A DNA stretch of 60,804 nt, taken from the NCBI GenBank assembly GCA_051004015.1, contig JBPCKT010000062.1, positions 1 to 60,804 on the forward strand, read 5' to 3'. Of the stretch, positions 8,856 to 16,672 are shown in pieces. The translations under genes and the position numbers were made by a program. Within the stretch, counting starts at the first letter, position 1. Each line of letters opens with the position of its first letter. The notes beneath the pieces are model-generated. The model made no database searches. It saw only the letters and a list, made by a program, of their open reading frames with translations, and was not told the origin of the DNA. This DNA comes from SXOA01 sp051004015 (GTDB lineage: Bacteria > Planctomycetota > Planctomycetia > Pirellulales > Pirellulaceae).

Positions 8856-10148
8856 ATGTCCCCCCTCAATGTTGAGGAAATCCGCCGCAACTTTCCGATC
8901 CTCTCCGCCCTCGGTGAGAACGGCCGGCCGGTGATCTACCTCGACAACGCCGCCAGCACCCAGCGGCCGCGACAGGTGATTGAGGCGATGGAACGGGTCT
9001 ATGAAACCTGCTACGCCAACGTCCACCGCAGCGGGCACGGATTCAGCGCCCAGACGACGGCTCTTTACGAAGCCAGCCGCGAAGCGGCGCGGGGCTTGAT
9101 TGGGGCGCGGAGCACGAATGAAGTCATCTTCACCGGCGGCACCACAGCCGGAATCAATCTGGTGGCCCGGAGTTGGGGGGACGAGAATCTGCAGGCGGGT
9201 GATGAAATCCTGCTGAGCGTGATGGAACATCACTCCAACATTGTCCCTTGGCAGCAACTCGCCGCGCGAACGGGCGCGGTCATTCGGTGGGTTCCAGTGA
9301 CCGATAATTTTGAGCTCGACCTGGCGGCCATGGATGAACTGCTTTCCGAGCGGACGAAAATCGTGGCGGTGACGGCCGTATCCAATGTGCTCGGCACGAT
9401 CAATCCTGTCAGGGAACTCGTCGAAAAGGCCCATCGGGCAGGTGCGAAGATTCTCATTGATGCCGCTCAGTGCGTTCCCCATGAGCCGATGAGCGTCCAA
9501 GAGTGGGGAGCCGACTTTGTGGCCTTCAGCGGGCACAAGATGCTCGGCCCCAGCGGCATTGGAATTCTCTACGGCCGCGAGGAGTTGCTCGAAGCGATGC
9601 CGCCCTTTATGGGTGGCGGAAGCATGATCCGCACAGTAACGCTGGAGGGCTTCACGCCGGCGAATCTGCCTGCCAAATTCGAAGCCGGCACACCTCCGAT
9701 CGCGCCGGCCATCGGCCTGGCGCCGGCCATCGCGTATTTGCAGCGCGTGGGATTGCCCCAGGTGTTCGCCCATGAACAGCGATTGGCCCGGCGCGCTCAC
9801 GAGCTGCTCGGCGAAATCGAGGGAGTGCGGATTCTTGGCCCCGCGCCGGAGCGGAAGGCCGGAACCGTTTCCTTCACGATGGAAGGAGTCCATTCCAAGG
9901 ATATTGCGGTCCTGCTCGACGAAATCTCGGGCATCGCCGTTCGCGAGGGGCACCACTGTGCGATGCCACTGCATACGCGGTTCGGCATTCCGGCCTCCTG
10001 CCGCGCCAGCTTCTATCTCTACAACACGCTGGACGAAGTGGAACAATTGGCGGCCGGCGTAGAGAAAGGCCGGCAGATGCTGCTCCGAAAGCCGGGGGGA
10101 AGAAAGCGTTCTTCGCATTTCCCTTCGTCGCCGGATTCACCTGGATAG
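8856..10148 (+). CDS. sufS: Cysteine desulfurase SufS
   Basis: 430-residue PLP-dependent enzyme that converts cysteine to alanine and an enzyme-bound persulfide for iron-sulfur cluster assembly. Group II signatures are present: YLDNAAST near residue 25, NVHRSGH, the PLP lysine in FSGHKMLGPSG, and the catalytic cysteine in REGHHCAMPLH. ATG 8856 (MSPLNVEEIRR) starts at the family boundary; the frame continues upstream through sufE but without homology. Follows sufE directly. The last dozen bases overlap the stop of the small convergent membrane-protein gene. Confidence 0.95.
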   Translation: MSPLNVEEIRRNFPILSALGENGRPVIYLDNAASTQRPRQVIEAMERVYETCYANVHRSGHGFSAQTTALYEASREAARGLIGARSTNEVIFTGGTTAGINLVARSWGDENLQAGDEILLSVMEHHSNIVPWQQLAARTGAVIRWVPVTDNFELDLAAMDELLSERTKIVAVTAVSNVLGTINPVRELVEKAHRAGAKILIDAAQCVPHEPMSVQEWGADFVAFSGHKMLGPSGIGILYGREELLEAMPPFMGGGSMIRTVTLEGFTPANLPAKFEAGTPPIAPAIGLAPAIAYLQRVGLPQVFAHEQRLARRAHELLGEIEGVRILGPAPERKAGTVSFTMEGVHSKDIAVLLDEISGIAVREGHHCAMPLHTRFGIPASCRASFYLYNTLDEVEQLAAGVEKGRQMLLRKPGGRKRSSHFPSSPDSPG

Positions 10149-10346
10149 CGAAGAAAACGCGGCCATCAGCAAGAAGAGGAACCACACGGCGAAGAGAATC
10201 GCGCTGATCGCGAGGAGCGTGAGATTCTTGGCCGGGGGATGGGCGACTGGGAGATAAGGACTGGTCGCAACGGCGGCCGCGCTTGCCTGAGTCGCCTTTG
10301 GCGACGCGGCTGGTTGCTGTTTTTTGAGATGCTTCTTCTTGGACAT
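10137..10346 (-). CDS. Small single-pass membrane protein
   Basis: 69-residue protein with a basic N-terminus (MSKKKHLKKQQP), an alanine/proline-rich linker, and one C-terminal transmembrane helix (LLAISAILFAVWFLFLLMA). Planctomycete genomes encode many such lysine-headed, single-helix proteins of unknown role. It lies downstream of the degenerate beta-ketoacyl synthase gene on the same strand (30-base gap), so the two may be co-transcribed. Its 3' end overlaps the 3' end of sufS by 12 bases. Start at 10346 is preferred over the in-frame Met at 10367. Confidence 0.55.
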   Translation of the reverse strand: MSKKKHLKKQQPAASPKATQASAAAVATSPYLPVAHPPAKNLTLLAISAILFAVWFLFLLMAAFSSLSR

Positions 10347-10376
10347 CGAATCCTTTCGGAGACTCATCCCCTGGTC

Positions 10377-11642
10377 TTATGGCGTCGCCAGAACCACGGC
10401 GGCTGCCTGACCGGTTGTGGACTGATTGAGGGCCACCAGCACCGATTTTTCCAGCGGCAACTGCTTATCCTTCACGACGTTGACCGGACAAGCCTTGTCT
10501 GGTCGGGAATAGTTCCGGGTCGGCGGCACGAGGCCGTTATGCAGCGCCAGGATGCTGGCGACAAGCTCGACCGACCCGCTGCCGGCGCCGATGTCGCCAA
10601 AGTAACTCTTGAAGGCGGTCACCGGCACGCCGCCAAGCGTTCGCTCGATCGCCTGGGCCTCCACGGCATCACCCTCCAGGCTGCCGCCGGCGCTCGCGCT
10701 GACAAAGCCGACATCCGGCGGCTGGATATTTGCTTGGGCCAGCGCGGCGGTGATGGTTCCGGCAATCGCGGTTCCCCGCCGAGGTTTTCCGCCAATTGCG
10801 GCTTCGAAGAGTTGGCTGCCGCCGAGGAGCTGGGCGAGTATCTTCGCGCCGCGGGCCTCGGCGTGCTCGCGGGCCTCCAGGATGTACATGCCGGTTCCTT
10901 CGCCGGGCACGGTGCCGTCGCGGCGGGCGTCGAAAGGGCGAGGCGTCTCATCGGCCGGCCCTCGCCACTTGGAAATCTGTTTCCAGCCGCGAAACGCGAG
11001 GGCCCCTATGTTGATCGATGAGCTGCTGCCGCCGCAAATCATCACGTCGGCGTGGCCGCGGATAATCGCCTGCGAGGCTTCCAGGAACGCGAGCAGGCTG
11101 GAGGCTCCCCCTTCGACAATGGAATTGTTCGGTCCGCGAGCGTCGCTGGCGATGCCAATGTGGCAGGCGGCCATGTTTGGCAAGTACTTGAGCATCCAGA
11201 GCGGGAACAAGTTCTTCATGACCTGTTCGGCCCACAGCTCGTGGTGGAAGACTCCGTCGATCACGCAGTGTCGGTAGGTATCGGCAAGCTCGGGCAATTC
11301 GCCGTAGAGCATCTCGCTACCGAGGACCACCCCCAGCCGTTCGGGAACAACCGCGCTTTTCGCCAGCCCGGCATCCTGCAAAGCCAGCATCGCGGCCGAA
11401 TAGGCGGCCTGGATTTCGCCCGACATGACCTTGAGCGTCTTGCGGGGCTGCACATACTCCTTGGGCTCAAAGCCCTCGATCAATCCGGCATAGCGGAATG
11501 GGAGATCCTGGCCGGCGAATTCCGGGATGAGCCGCACGCCGCTTTGGCCGGTGGACAGCGCGGCCCAAACGGCATCCCGCCCAACTCCCAGCGGACAGAC
11601 AGCCCCCAGGCCGGTGACCACGACTTCGCGAGAATGGGGCAT
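10377..11642 (-). CDS. Beta-ketoacyl synthase homologue lacking the Cys-His-His triad
   Basis: 421-residue thiolase-fold protein of the FabF/KAS II family. The overall fold is intact (VVVTGLGAVCPLGVG at the N-terminus, GHADVMICGG, PFDARRDGTVPGEGTGM, then GDAVEAQAIERTLGG). Aligning by eye with E. coli FabF, Cys163 corresponds to Gly179 (SIVEGGASS), His303 to Ser317 (VSASAGGS) and His340 to Asp350 (KSYFGDIGAGS); the lysine before it is kept. It should therefore not catalyse condensation and resembles chain-length factors (KS-beta) that work as partners of an active synthase. No active KAS or acyl carrier protein is adjacent, and a small membrane protein follows. ATG 11642 fits the family start. 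Confidence 0.8.
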   Translation of the reverse strand: MPHSREVVVTGLGAVCPLGVGRDAVWAALSTGQSGVRLIPEFAGQDLPFRYAGLIEGFEPKEYVQPRKTLKVMSGEIQAAYSAAMLALQDAGLAKSAVVPERLGVVLGSEMLYGELPELADTYRHCVIDGVFHHELWAEQVMKNLFPLWMLKYLPNMAACHIGIASDARGPNNSIVEGGASSLLAFLEASQAIIRGHADVMICGGSSSSINIGALAFRGWKQISKWRGPADETPRPFDARRDGTVPGEGTGMYILEAREHAEARGAKILAQLLGGSQLFEAAIGGKPRRGTAIAGTITAALAQANIQPPDVGFVSASAGGSLEGDAVEAQAIERTLGGVPVTAFKSYFGDIGAGSGSVELVASILALHNGLVPPTRNYSRPDKACPVNVVKDKQLPLEKSVLVALNQSTTGQAAAVVLATP

Positions 11643-11970
11643 GAATGAGGGCCGAGTTTGAAAGCGGGTTTCGCCGCCAGTTGTCTTAATACTACAGGGT
11701 TGCACTCTTCGCGGAATATCGGCGTGCGGGAGCCGCCAGCCAGTCGGGAACCAGCCGCCAGCCAACCAATCGGTTTATCCTAGGGCCACCCTCATTCCCA
11801 AGTTACCCGATCGGCAAAGTTTCTCCCAGGGAGCGAGGCCTTTCGCCGGCCAAAAAACCCGTATCAGGGGTCGGCTGTAGACAGCGGTGAGGTGGGAGGA
11901 CATTCTAAAGGAAGAGGCGGATTAGCGACCGATCGCCAATTCGGCTACGACAGGAAAATGGAGCAGAATC

Positions 11971-12546
11971 ATGAAATCAGAAATGTCCAATCTTAGAAGC
12001 GTCAGTATCCTCAGGGAAAACCGCTTCCTCCGTATTTTCCTGGTCCCATTCCTCGGCGCTTCCGTTTTCGTCTGCGGCTGCATTCCCCAGCCGATCGCGC
12101 ACAAGAAGGTCAAGCGGCGTCCACCCGACCCAGATGTCGTTTCGTCTCGGCTGGGATATACGTCCACAACCGCGCCCGGATTATTGCGCGACGACCAAGT
12201 ACAGCCGGTGACACTCCTTGTGCCGACGTTTGAAGAGCGGAGTGAGCAGCAGGTAGCGGCCGAGGCGCTGTCGCAAATTGGCCCGCAAGCGGTGCCGGAG
12301 CTGCGCAATGCTCTGCAAAGCCCCGATGCTCGTATTCGCCGCGAAGCTGCCGGCGTGTTGGTCAGAATGGGTCCCGATGCCAAGGATGCCGTGCCCAATT
12401 TAATCCTTCTGCTCGACGACGAGGACGAAGCGACCAGAAAGCTGGCTGCCCGCGCCCTGGGCCGCATTGGTCCGGACGCCGCATCCGCGGTTCCGGCACT
12501 GATGCGGACGCTGCTGGAAGCTCAACCTGCTGTCCTGCAACAGTAG
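11971..12546 (+). CDS. HEAT-repeat lipoprotein
   Basis: 191-residue predicted lipoprotein. The N-terminal signal ends in a lipobox-like FVCGC with Cys37. After a basic linker come about three PBS/HEAT-type helical repeats: AEALSQIGPQAVPELRNAL, AAGVLVRMGPDAKDAVPNL and AARALGRIGPDAASAVPAL. Such repeats mediate protein binding; no enzymatic motif is seen. It would sit at the membrane facing the periplasm. The bases 11643-11970 upstream carry no gene or recognisable signal. It converges with the next minus-strand gene with a seven-base gap. Confidence 0.75.
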   Translation: MKSEMSNLRSVSILRENRFLRIFLVPFLGASVFVCGCIPQPIAHKKVKRRPPDPDVVSSRLGYTSTTAPGLLRDDQVQPVTLLVPTFEERSEQQVAAEALSQIGPQAVPELRNALQSPDARIRREAAGVLVRMGPDAKDAVPNLILLLDDEDEATRKLAARALGRIGPDAASAVPALMRTLLEAQPAVLQQ

Positions 12547-12553
12547 CACTCCT

Positions 12554-13168
12554 TCACATCTTCGTGTAATACAGCGGCTCCAGGAAGACTCCTTTTTTCT
12601 TCGGGTTGCCTTCAAAGGTGAACTCCCGCAGCACGCCCCCGAACCGGACTTGCGCCTTCTCCAGCCGCTCGGTGGCGCGCGGCACAGCCAATGCTAGCGC
12701 AGCGCCTCGCGCGGCCGCTCCCTGGTACAGTTCATACGTCTGAAAGTGATCTTCGACGACGATGGGGATGAACACCGTGCCCACCATGATGAAAGACATC
12801 CGCTTCTGCACCTGGTCGGCCACGAATTGCGGATACCCCTCCACGACCGCGAGCGTGCCAGGCTGGCCTTCCAGATTGGCGGCCGAAGCGCTCAGCGACC
12901 GTGGCCCGTGCTTCTGATACCGGCCAGCCAGCTTGCGCTCCAGCAAGGACAGCACCTGCAATCGCTGGGAATCCGGCAGGTCGCGCAGGGACATATCCAG
13001 GAACACGAAGGCGTGGGACTCGCACAGGAACACTCCGGCCGCCTTGGCCAACTCCACGTTCGTAATCCGGTCATCCCCCGCGCGGGTCAGCAGATTGAAG
13101 AACCGCCCGCCGTTATCGAGCGATGCCTTCGCGCCTTGCAGAGTCTTGTAGGGCTTTATTTCGCGCAT
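12554..13168 (-). CDS. Conserved protein of unknown function
   Basis: 204-residue soluble protein without recognised motif. It starts MREIKPYKTLQGAKASLDNGG, has an amphipathic central region (FLDMSLRDLPDSQRLQVLSLLERKLAGRYQKH) and a C-terminal part rich in short strands with a hydrophobic segment RMSFIMVGTVFIPIVVEDHF. It ends LEPLYYTKM. No signal peptide or clear transmembrane helix is present. Start 13168 is chosen since residues upstream (MVCCNQVGF) look unrelated. rarA lies upstream on the same strand with a 78-base gap, so the two may be co-transcribed. Confidence 0.6.
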   Translation of the reverse strand: MREIKPYKTLQGAKASLDNGGRFFNLLTRAGDDRITNVELAKAAGVFLCESHAFVFLDMSLRDLPDSQRLQVLSLLERKLAGRYQKHGPRSLSASAANLEGQPGTLAVVEGYPQFVADQVQKRMSFIMVGTVFIPIVVEDHFQTYELYQGAAARGAALALAVPRATERLEKAQVRFGGVLREFTFEGNPKKKGVFLEPLYYTKM

Positions 13169-13246
13169 GGAACAAAATCCGCGTCCGGGGGTTAGAAATC
13201 CCACTTGATTGCAGCACACCAACTTACATGCGCCAGCCTCTCGATG

Positions 13247-14569
13247 CTACGAAGGCTTCGCCTCTCGCAACTTGGCCCGAATCGTTTCCAGCCGCTGAGC
13301 GAGTTCTGCTTCAAAACCGCGAGCGACGGGGCGGTAGTAGGTGCGCTCGACGCCAAGATAATCCTGGACGGCGACTCCCCCCTCGGCATTGTGGGCGTAT
13401 TCGTAGTCTTTACCATGCCCCAATCGCTTGGAGCCGGCATAATGGCTGTCCCGCAAATGTATGGGAACGGGGATGAGCCGGTTTTCGCGGACATCGGCCC
13501 GGGCTTCGCCAATCGCAAGGGTGGAAGCGTTTGACTTGGGCGCGCACGCCAGGTAGGTGACACACTGGGCCAGCGTGAGTTGAGCTTCGGGGAGGCCGAT
13601 GAATTCGCAGGCATGCATGGCGGCTACGGCCAGCGGCAGGGCGTGCGGATCGGCGTTGCCTACGTCCTCGCTGGCCAGAATGACCAGGCGGCGGCAGAGG
13701 AAGCGGATGTCCTCGCCGGCCTCCAGCATTTTGGCCAGCCAGTAGAGCGATGCATCCGGATCGCTGCCGCGGAGGCTTTTGATGAGGGCGCTGGCCGCGT
13801 CGTAATGCTCGTCGCCCGTGGGATCGTACTGCACGGCCTTCTTTTGGACGGATTCTTCGGCGAGCTGCCGGGTGTATTGCAGCGGTCGCTCATCGCTGGA
13901 GAGAACGCCGATTTCAAGTGCTGACAGGGCGCGGCGAGCATCGCCGTCGGAGACTTCCGCCAGGAAGTTGAGGGCGTCGTCGTGCATCACGACTTCATGC
14001 ACCCCCAGGCCGCGGTGCTTGTCGGCCAGCGCTCGGCGCAGGAGAGCCGTGATGTCCTCCTTGGAAAGCGCCTGGAACTGAAAAATCTGGCTGCGGCTGA
14101 CGAGGGCGCTGTTGACGGCGAAAAAGGGGTTACTGGTCGTCGCCCCGACGAGCGTTACCACCCCTTCTTCTACGTCAGGGAGCAGAGCGTCCTGCTGGGC
14201 CTTGTTGAAGCGATGGATTTCGTCAATGAAGAGCAGCGTGCGTGTGCCGCCGGAGGCCACGTCATCGCGGGCGGCATCCAGGATTTCCCGCAGGTCCTTC
14301 ACGCCGCTGGTCACGGCGCTGAGTTGCTTGAAGTTCTTGCGGCTTTCGGTGGCAAGCAACCGCGCCAGCGTCGTTTTGCCGCTGCCGGGCGGGCCGTAGA
14401 AAATGACCGAGTTCAAGCGATCCGCCTTCAGCAGCCGGCGGAGGAGTTTTCCCTCGCCGAGGAAATGCGTTTGCCCCACGAACTCTTCCAGCCTCGCGGG
14501 CCGCATCCGTGCCGCCAGCGGCTGAACGCGGGTGAAGTTCGCTTTCTCGGATTGGGCGAAGAGGGACAT
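13247..14569 (-). CDS. rarA: Replication-associated recombination protein RarA (MgsA)
   Basis: 440-residue AAA+ ATPase related to clamp loaders and eukaryotic WRNIP1; it acts at stalled replication forks. The Walker A motif GPPGSGKTTLARLL is near residue 55, Walker B with sensor is LLFIDEIHRFNKAQQDAL, followed by VGATTSNPFFAVN and VSRSQIFQF, all characteristic of the family. The C-terminal MgsA oligomerisation domain begins around SGDEHYDAASALIKSLRGSDP and contains ASEDVGNADPHALPLAV. ATG 14569 (MSLFAQSEK) matches the usual N-terminus. It is divergent from the small gene at 14615. Confidence 0.95.
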   Translation of the reverse strand: MSLFAQSEKANFTRVQPLAARMRPARLEEFVGQTHFLGEGKLLRRLLKADRLNSVIFYGPPGSGKTTLARLLATESRKNFKQLSAVTSGVKDLREILDAARDDVASGGTRTLLFIDEIHRFNKAQQDALLPDVEEGVVTLVGATTSNPFFAVNSALVSRSQIFQFQALSKEDITALLRRALADKHRGLGVHEVVMHDDALNFLAEVSDGDARRALSALEIGVLSSDERPLQYTRQLAEESVQKKAVQYDPTGDEHYDAASALIKSLRGSDPDASLYWLAKMLEAGEDIRFLCRRLVILASEDVGNADPHALPLAVAAMHACEFIGLPEAQLTLAQCVTYLACAPKSNASTLAIGEARADVRENRLIPVPIHLRDSHYAGSKRLGHGKDYEYAHNAEGGVAVQDYLGVERTYYRPVARGFEAELAQRLETIRAKLREAKPS

Positions 14570-14614
14570 TACCACATTGTTCCCTTTCGCCAGCCTCATG
14601 GCTAGGATGGAACC

Positions 14615-14917
14615 ATGAGCGAGATTCTCCTAACTACGGCTACGCAGGTGCAGAGCGTTCGCAGCGGCGAGTGGCTCCTCGTGGAAAATCCATTCCCCGT
14701 GCCTCTCGTAGTTCGCGCCGCCCAAATTACGCGAATCCGAGTCACTCTAAAACGTCCCGATGGCACGTCCGACAGAGCGATTGCCGCCATCACCCGTCCG
14801 CTGGAAGCTGCCCAGCGCGAGGCGGGCTATTTCTGCCTGCTGAAGAACCACGATGAAGAGTCCGTGCCGCCTGGCACGGAACTGTGGCTGGACCCGGCGG
14901 ATTTTCGGGGGGAGTAG
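14615..14917 (+). CDS. Small protein of unknown function
   Basis: 100-residue soluble protein starting MSEILLTTATQVQSVRSGEW. It is predicted to be mainly beta (LLVENPFPVPLVVRAAQITRI, VTLKRPDGTSD) followed by a helix and an LPWLDPADF-like acidic end (LWLDPADFRGE). No known family is recognised. It starts 45 bases from the divergent rarA start and could share that promoter region. Its stop codon falls within the left arm of the inverted repeat 14914-14997, which therefore would serve as its terminator. Confidence 0.55.
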   Translation: MSEILLTTATQVQSVRSGEWLLVENPFPVPLVVRAAQITRIRVTLKRPDGTSDRAIAAITRPLEAAQREAGYFCLLKNHDEESVPPGTELWLDPADFRGE

Positions 14918-14997
14918 CGACACGCGGCCCGCGTGTCCGCTTCTGCGACTGAATGCGTCATGTATAAGAAGCAGACATGCGGGCCGCATGTCGCTAC
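14914..14997. repeat. Large inverted repeat between convergent genes
   Basis: 31-base left arm 14914-14944 (starts GTAGCGACACGCGGCC) and 31-base right arm 14967-14997 (ends GGCCGCATGTCGCTAC). Each arm also contains its own palindrome (ACACGCGGCCCGCGTGT; ACATGCGGGCCGCATGT). The differences between arms are compensated within each inner palindrome. It separates the small protein gene from sdhB. Confidence 0.8.
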
Positions 14998-14998
14998 G

Positions 14999-15889
14999 CT
15001 ATGCCCCGAACCATTTTTTGATCGAATGCACCGTCGTGGCCCGCCCCGCCCGGCCGATGCTGGTGGTAAGGGGAATTTTCTTGGGGCAGACGGCCACGCA
15101 GTTTTGGGCGTTGCCGCAGACCTGGATGCCCCCTTCTTCCATCAGGGCGTCGAGTCGCTCGCCGGCGTTGTTCTGGCCGGTGGGATGGGTGTTGAAGAGC
15201 ATCGCCTGGCTGATGGCGTGAGCCCCGATGAAGGCCATGTCATACGTGGCGGCCCGGCGGCTCTCGAATTGCTCGTCGGTTTCGCCGTCGTGCCGCTCGA
15301 CTTCGGTTTTGATGTACTGCGGGCAGGCATCCAGGCAGCAGCCGCAGCTCATGCATTCGGAAAGAGGATAGGCTTTTTCCTGGTCTTCGGGGCTTTGTCG
15401 CGGGCCGGGGCCCATGTCGATGTAGCCGTCGACGGGAATCCACCCTTTAACCTTTTGCAGAGCCCGGAACAGTCGGCCGCGGTCGACTACCAGATCGCGG
15501 ATGACCGGGAATTTGGTCATCGGCTGGAGTTCGATCTCCCCCGCGCGATCCGCCAGCAGCTTGTCCACGAGAGCCGAGCAGCTCTGCCGGACCTTGCCGT
15601 TGATGACCATCGTGCAAGCGCCGCAGACTTCCTCCAGGCAGTTGCAGTCCCACGCGACCGGGGCAACTTTCTTGCCGTCGCTGGCCGTGGCCCGCGCGGC
15701 AACCCGCTGCAGCACGCTGATCACGTTCATGTCAGGCTCATACTTCACCTTGTGCCGTTCCCAGTAGCTGGGCTGGCCGGGGGCGTCCTGGCGGAGGACG
15801 CGGACCTCGAAGGAATCCGGCGCGGTATGGGCGTGGCCGTGGTCGGCTGAGGCAGCTGGTTCGGAATGGCCGTTATGGGTGTGAGACAT
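14999..15889 (-). CDS. sdhB: Succinate dehydrogenase iron-sulfur subunit
   Basis: 296-residue subunit carrying electrons from the flavin of SdhA to the membrane anchor in complex II. The [2Fe-2S] site reads DCNCLEEVCGACTMV plus a later Cys, the [4Fe-4S] site CMSCGCCLDACPQ, and the [3Fe-4S] site CGNAQNCVAVCPKKIPL. The N-terminus carries an unusual His-rich extension (HTHNGHSEPAASADHGHAH). Together with the single sdhC it represents the Bacillus-type (fumarate-reductase-like) complex II. Gene order is C-A-B on the minus strand, but two unrelated genes separate sdhA and sdhB by about 780 bases. SdhB may still be read from the operon promoter through that module. Confidence 0.95.
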   Translation of the reverse strand: MSHTHNGHSEPAASADHGHAHTAPDSFEVRVLRQDAPGQPSYWERHKVKYEPDMNVISVLQRVAARATASDGKKVAPVAWDCNCLEEVCGACTMVINGKVRQSCSALVDKLLADRAGEIELQPMTKFPVIRDLVVDRGRLFRALQKVKGWIPVDGYIDMGPGPRQSPEDQEKAYPLSECMSCGCCLDACPQYIKTEVERHDGETDEQFESRRAATYDMAFIGAHAISQAMLFNTHPTGQNNAGERLDALMEEGGIQVCGNAQNCVAVCPKKIPLTTSIGRAGRATTVHSIKKWFGA

Positions 15890-15916
15890 TTTTTACGAAT
15901 TCAAGTTCAGCGGGTG

Positions 15917-16186
15917 TCAAATGCCAGTTTTAATCTCTTCCGGGGATTTGGCAACGGAAAGGGAAATGCGACTCCAAACTTTCTTTGGAAGATGTTCCTC
16001 AAAGAGATCCCAAAGTAGCTCATTCTTTTCTTTTAAGCGTTTGCGGTCAAATTTGCGGCTTACGACTACGACATGAATGCAATCGCCATCCCCCGGGGAA
16101 ACGTCAACCATGTCATCCGGGTCGCCAAAATAAACATTCTTGAGCATGTCATGAATTTGCTGCCGAACTTCGTCGTCGTTTTTCAT
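15917..16186 (-). CDS. Small partner protein of the HEPN module
   Basis: 89-residue protein encoded just after the HEPN gene (three-base gap). Its pattern of a strand (CIHVVVVSRKF) followed by a charged helix (RLKEKNELLWDLFEEHLP) and a final SVAKSPEE strand is reminiscent of BolA/KH-like small domains, by eye only. In HEPN systems the partner is often a minimal nucleotidyltransferase, but no GSxxxGxxxxxSDxD motif exists here. Base composition is AT-richer than the flanking sdh genes. Function as antitoxin or cofactor is inference from the pairing. Confidence 0.55.
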   Translation of the reverse strand: MKNDDEVRQQIHDMLKNVYFGDPDDMVDVSPGDGDCIHVVVVSRKFDRKRLKEKNELLWDLFEEHLPKKVWSRISLSVAKSPEEIKTGI

Positions 16187-16189
16187 GTC

Positions 16190-16636
16190 TCACCCCACAT
16201 TGTTGTTGATCCATTCTAACATCGCCTCAACAGAATCAACAAAGTCCTCGCAAGAGGCGGCGCTCGCGGTATCCGGTGAATATCGCCAGGCTGGCACCCA
16301 CTCATTTACTACATTGAAGGCTGCAAACGTCTCCCGTCGTTGACGTGCGCGGTCGAATCCTCCGGCCAATCGGAACAAGCTTTCCAGGGAATGACTGAAT
16401 ACGGACTCACTTTCCTTTAGTCTCCTACGCCGCCGCAACTCTTCCTCGAGTTGCAGGAGAGTATGGCAACCAAACTTAATCATCAGCTTTTTCTTGAGCA
16501 GGCATTCTACCGAATAGCCTGCAAGGTACATCGCTCCTCGCCACCGTTTGTTTCTCTGAAGTGACTTGGCATCATCGAGTCGCTGAATGCCGGCCTTACC
16601 CTGATCCGTAACACCTCCAAATTTCTGACGAGCCAT
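16190..16636 (-). CDS. HEPN-domain protein
   Basis: 148-residue all-helical protein. The segment GAMYLAGYSVECLLKKKLM is the characteristic first HEPN helix pattern, followed by a basic run (ELRRRRRLKESE), SHSLESLFRLAGG with the conserved His, and NEWVPAWRYSPDTA, as in typical HEPN proteins. Many HEPN proteins are RNases with an R-x4-6-H motif; an exact R-x4-H is not seen, so activity is uncertain. ATG 16636 follows a GGAAAG Shine-Dalgarno; a TTG at 16651 is the alternative. It lies between sdhA and sdhB with its small partner, and its AT-richer sequence suggests it was inserted into the sdh operon. Confidence 0.7.
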   Translation of the reverse strand: MARQKFGGVTDQGKAGIQRLDDAKSLQRNKRWRGAMYLAGYSVECLLKKKLMIKFGCHTLLQLEEELRRRRRLKESESVFSHSLESLFRLAGGFDRARQRRETFAAFNVVNEWVPAWRYSPDTASAASCEDFVDSVEAMLEWINNNVG

Positions 16637-16672
16637 CGTTAGTCTTTCCAACTTTAAATAGGAAAATCGCTG

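Noticed and set aside
8850..10118. 422-residue minus-strand frame opposite sufS
   Set aside because: Antisense shadow of a clearly conserved gene.
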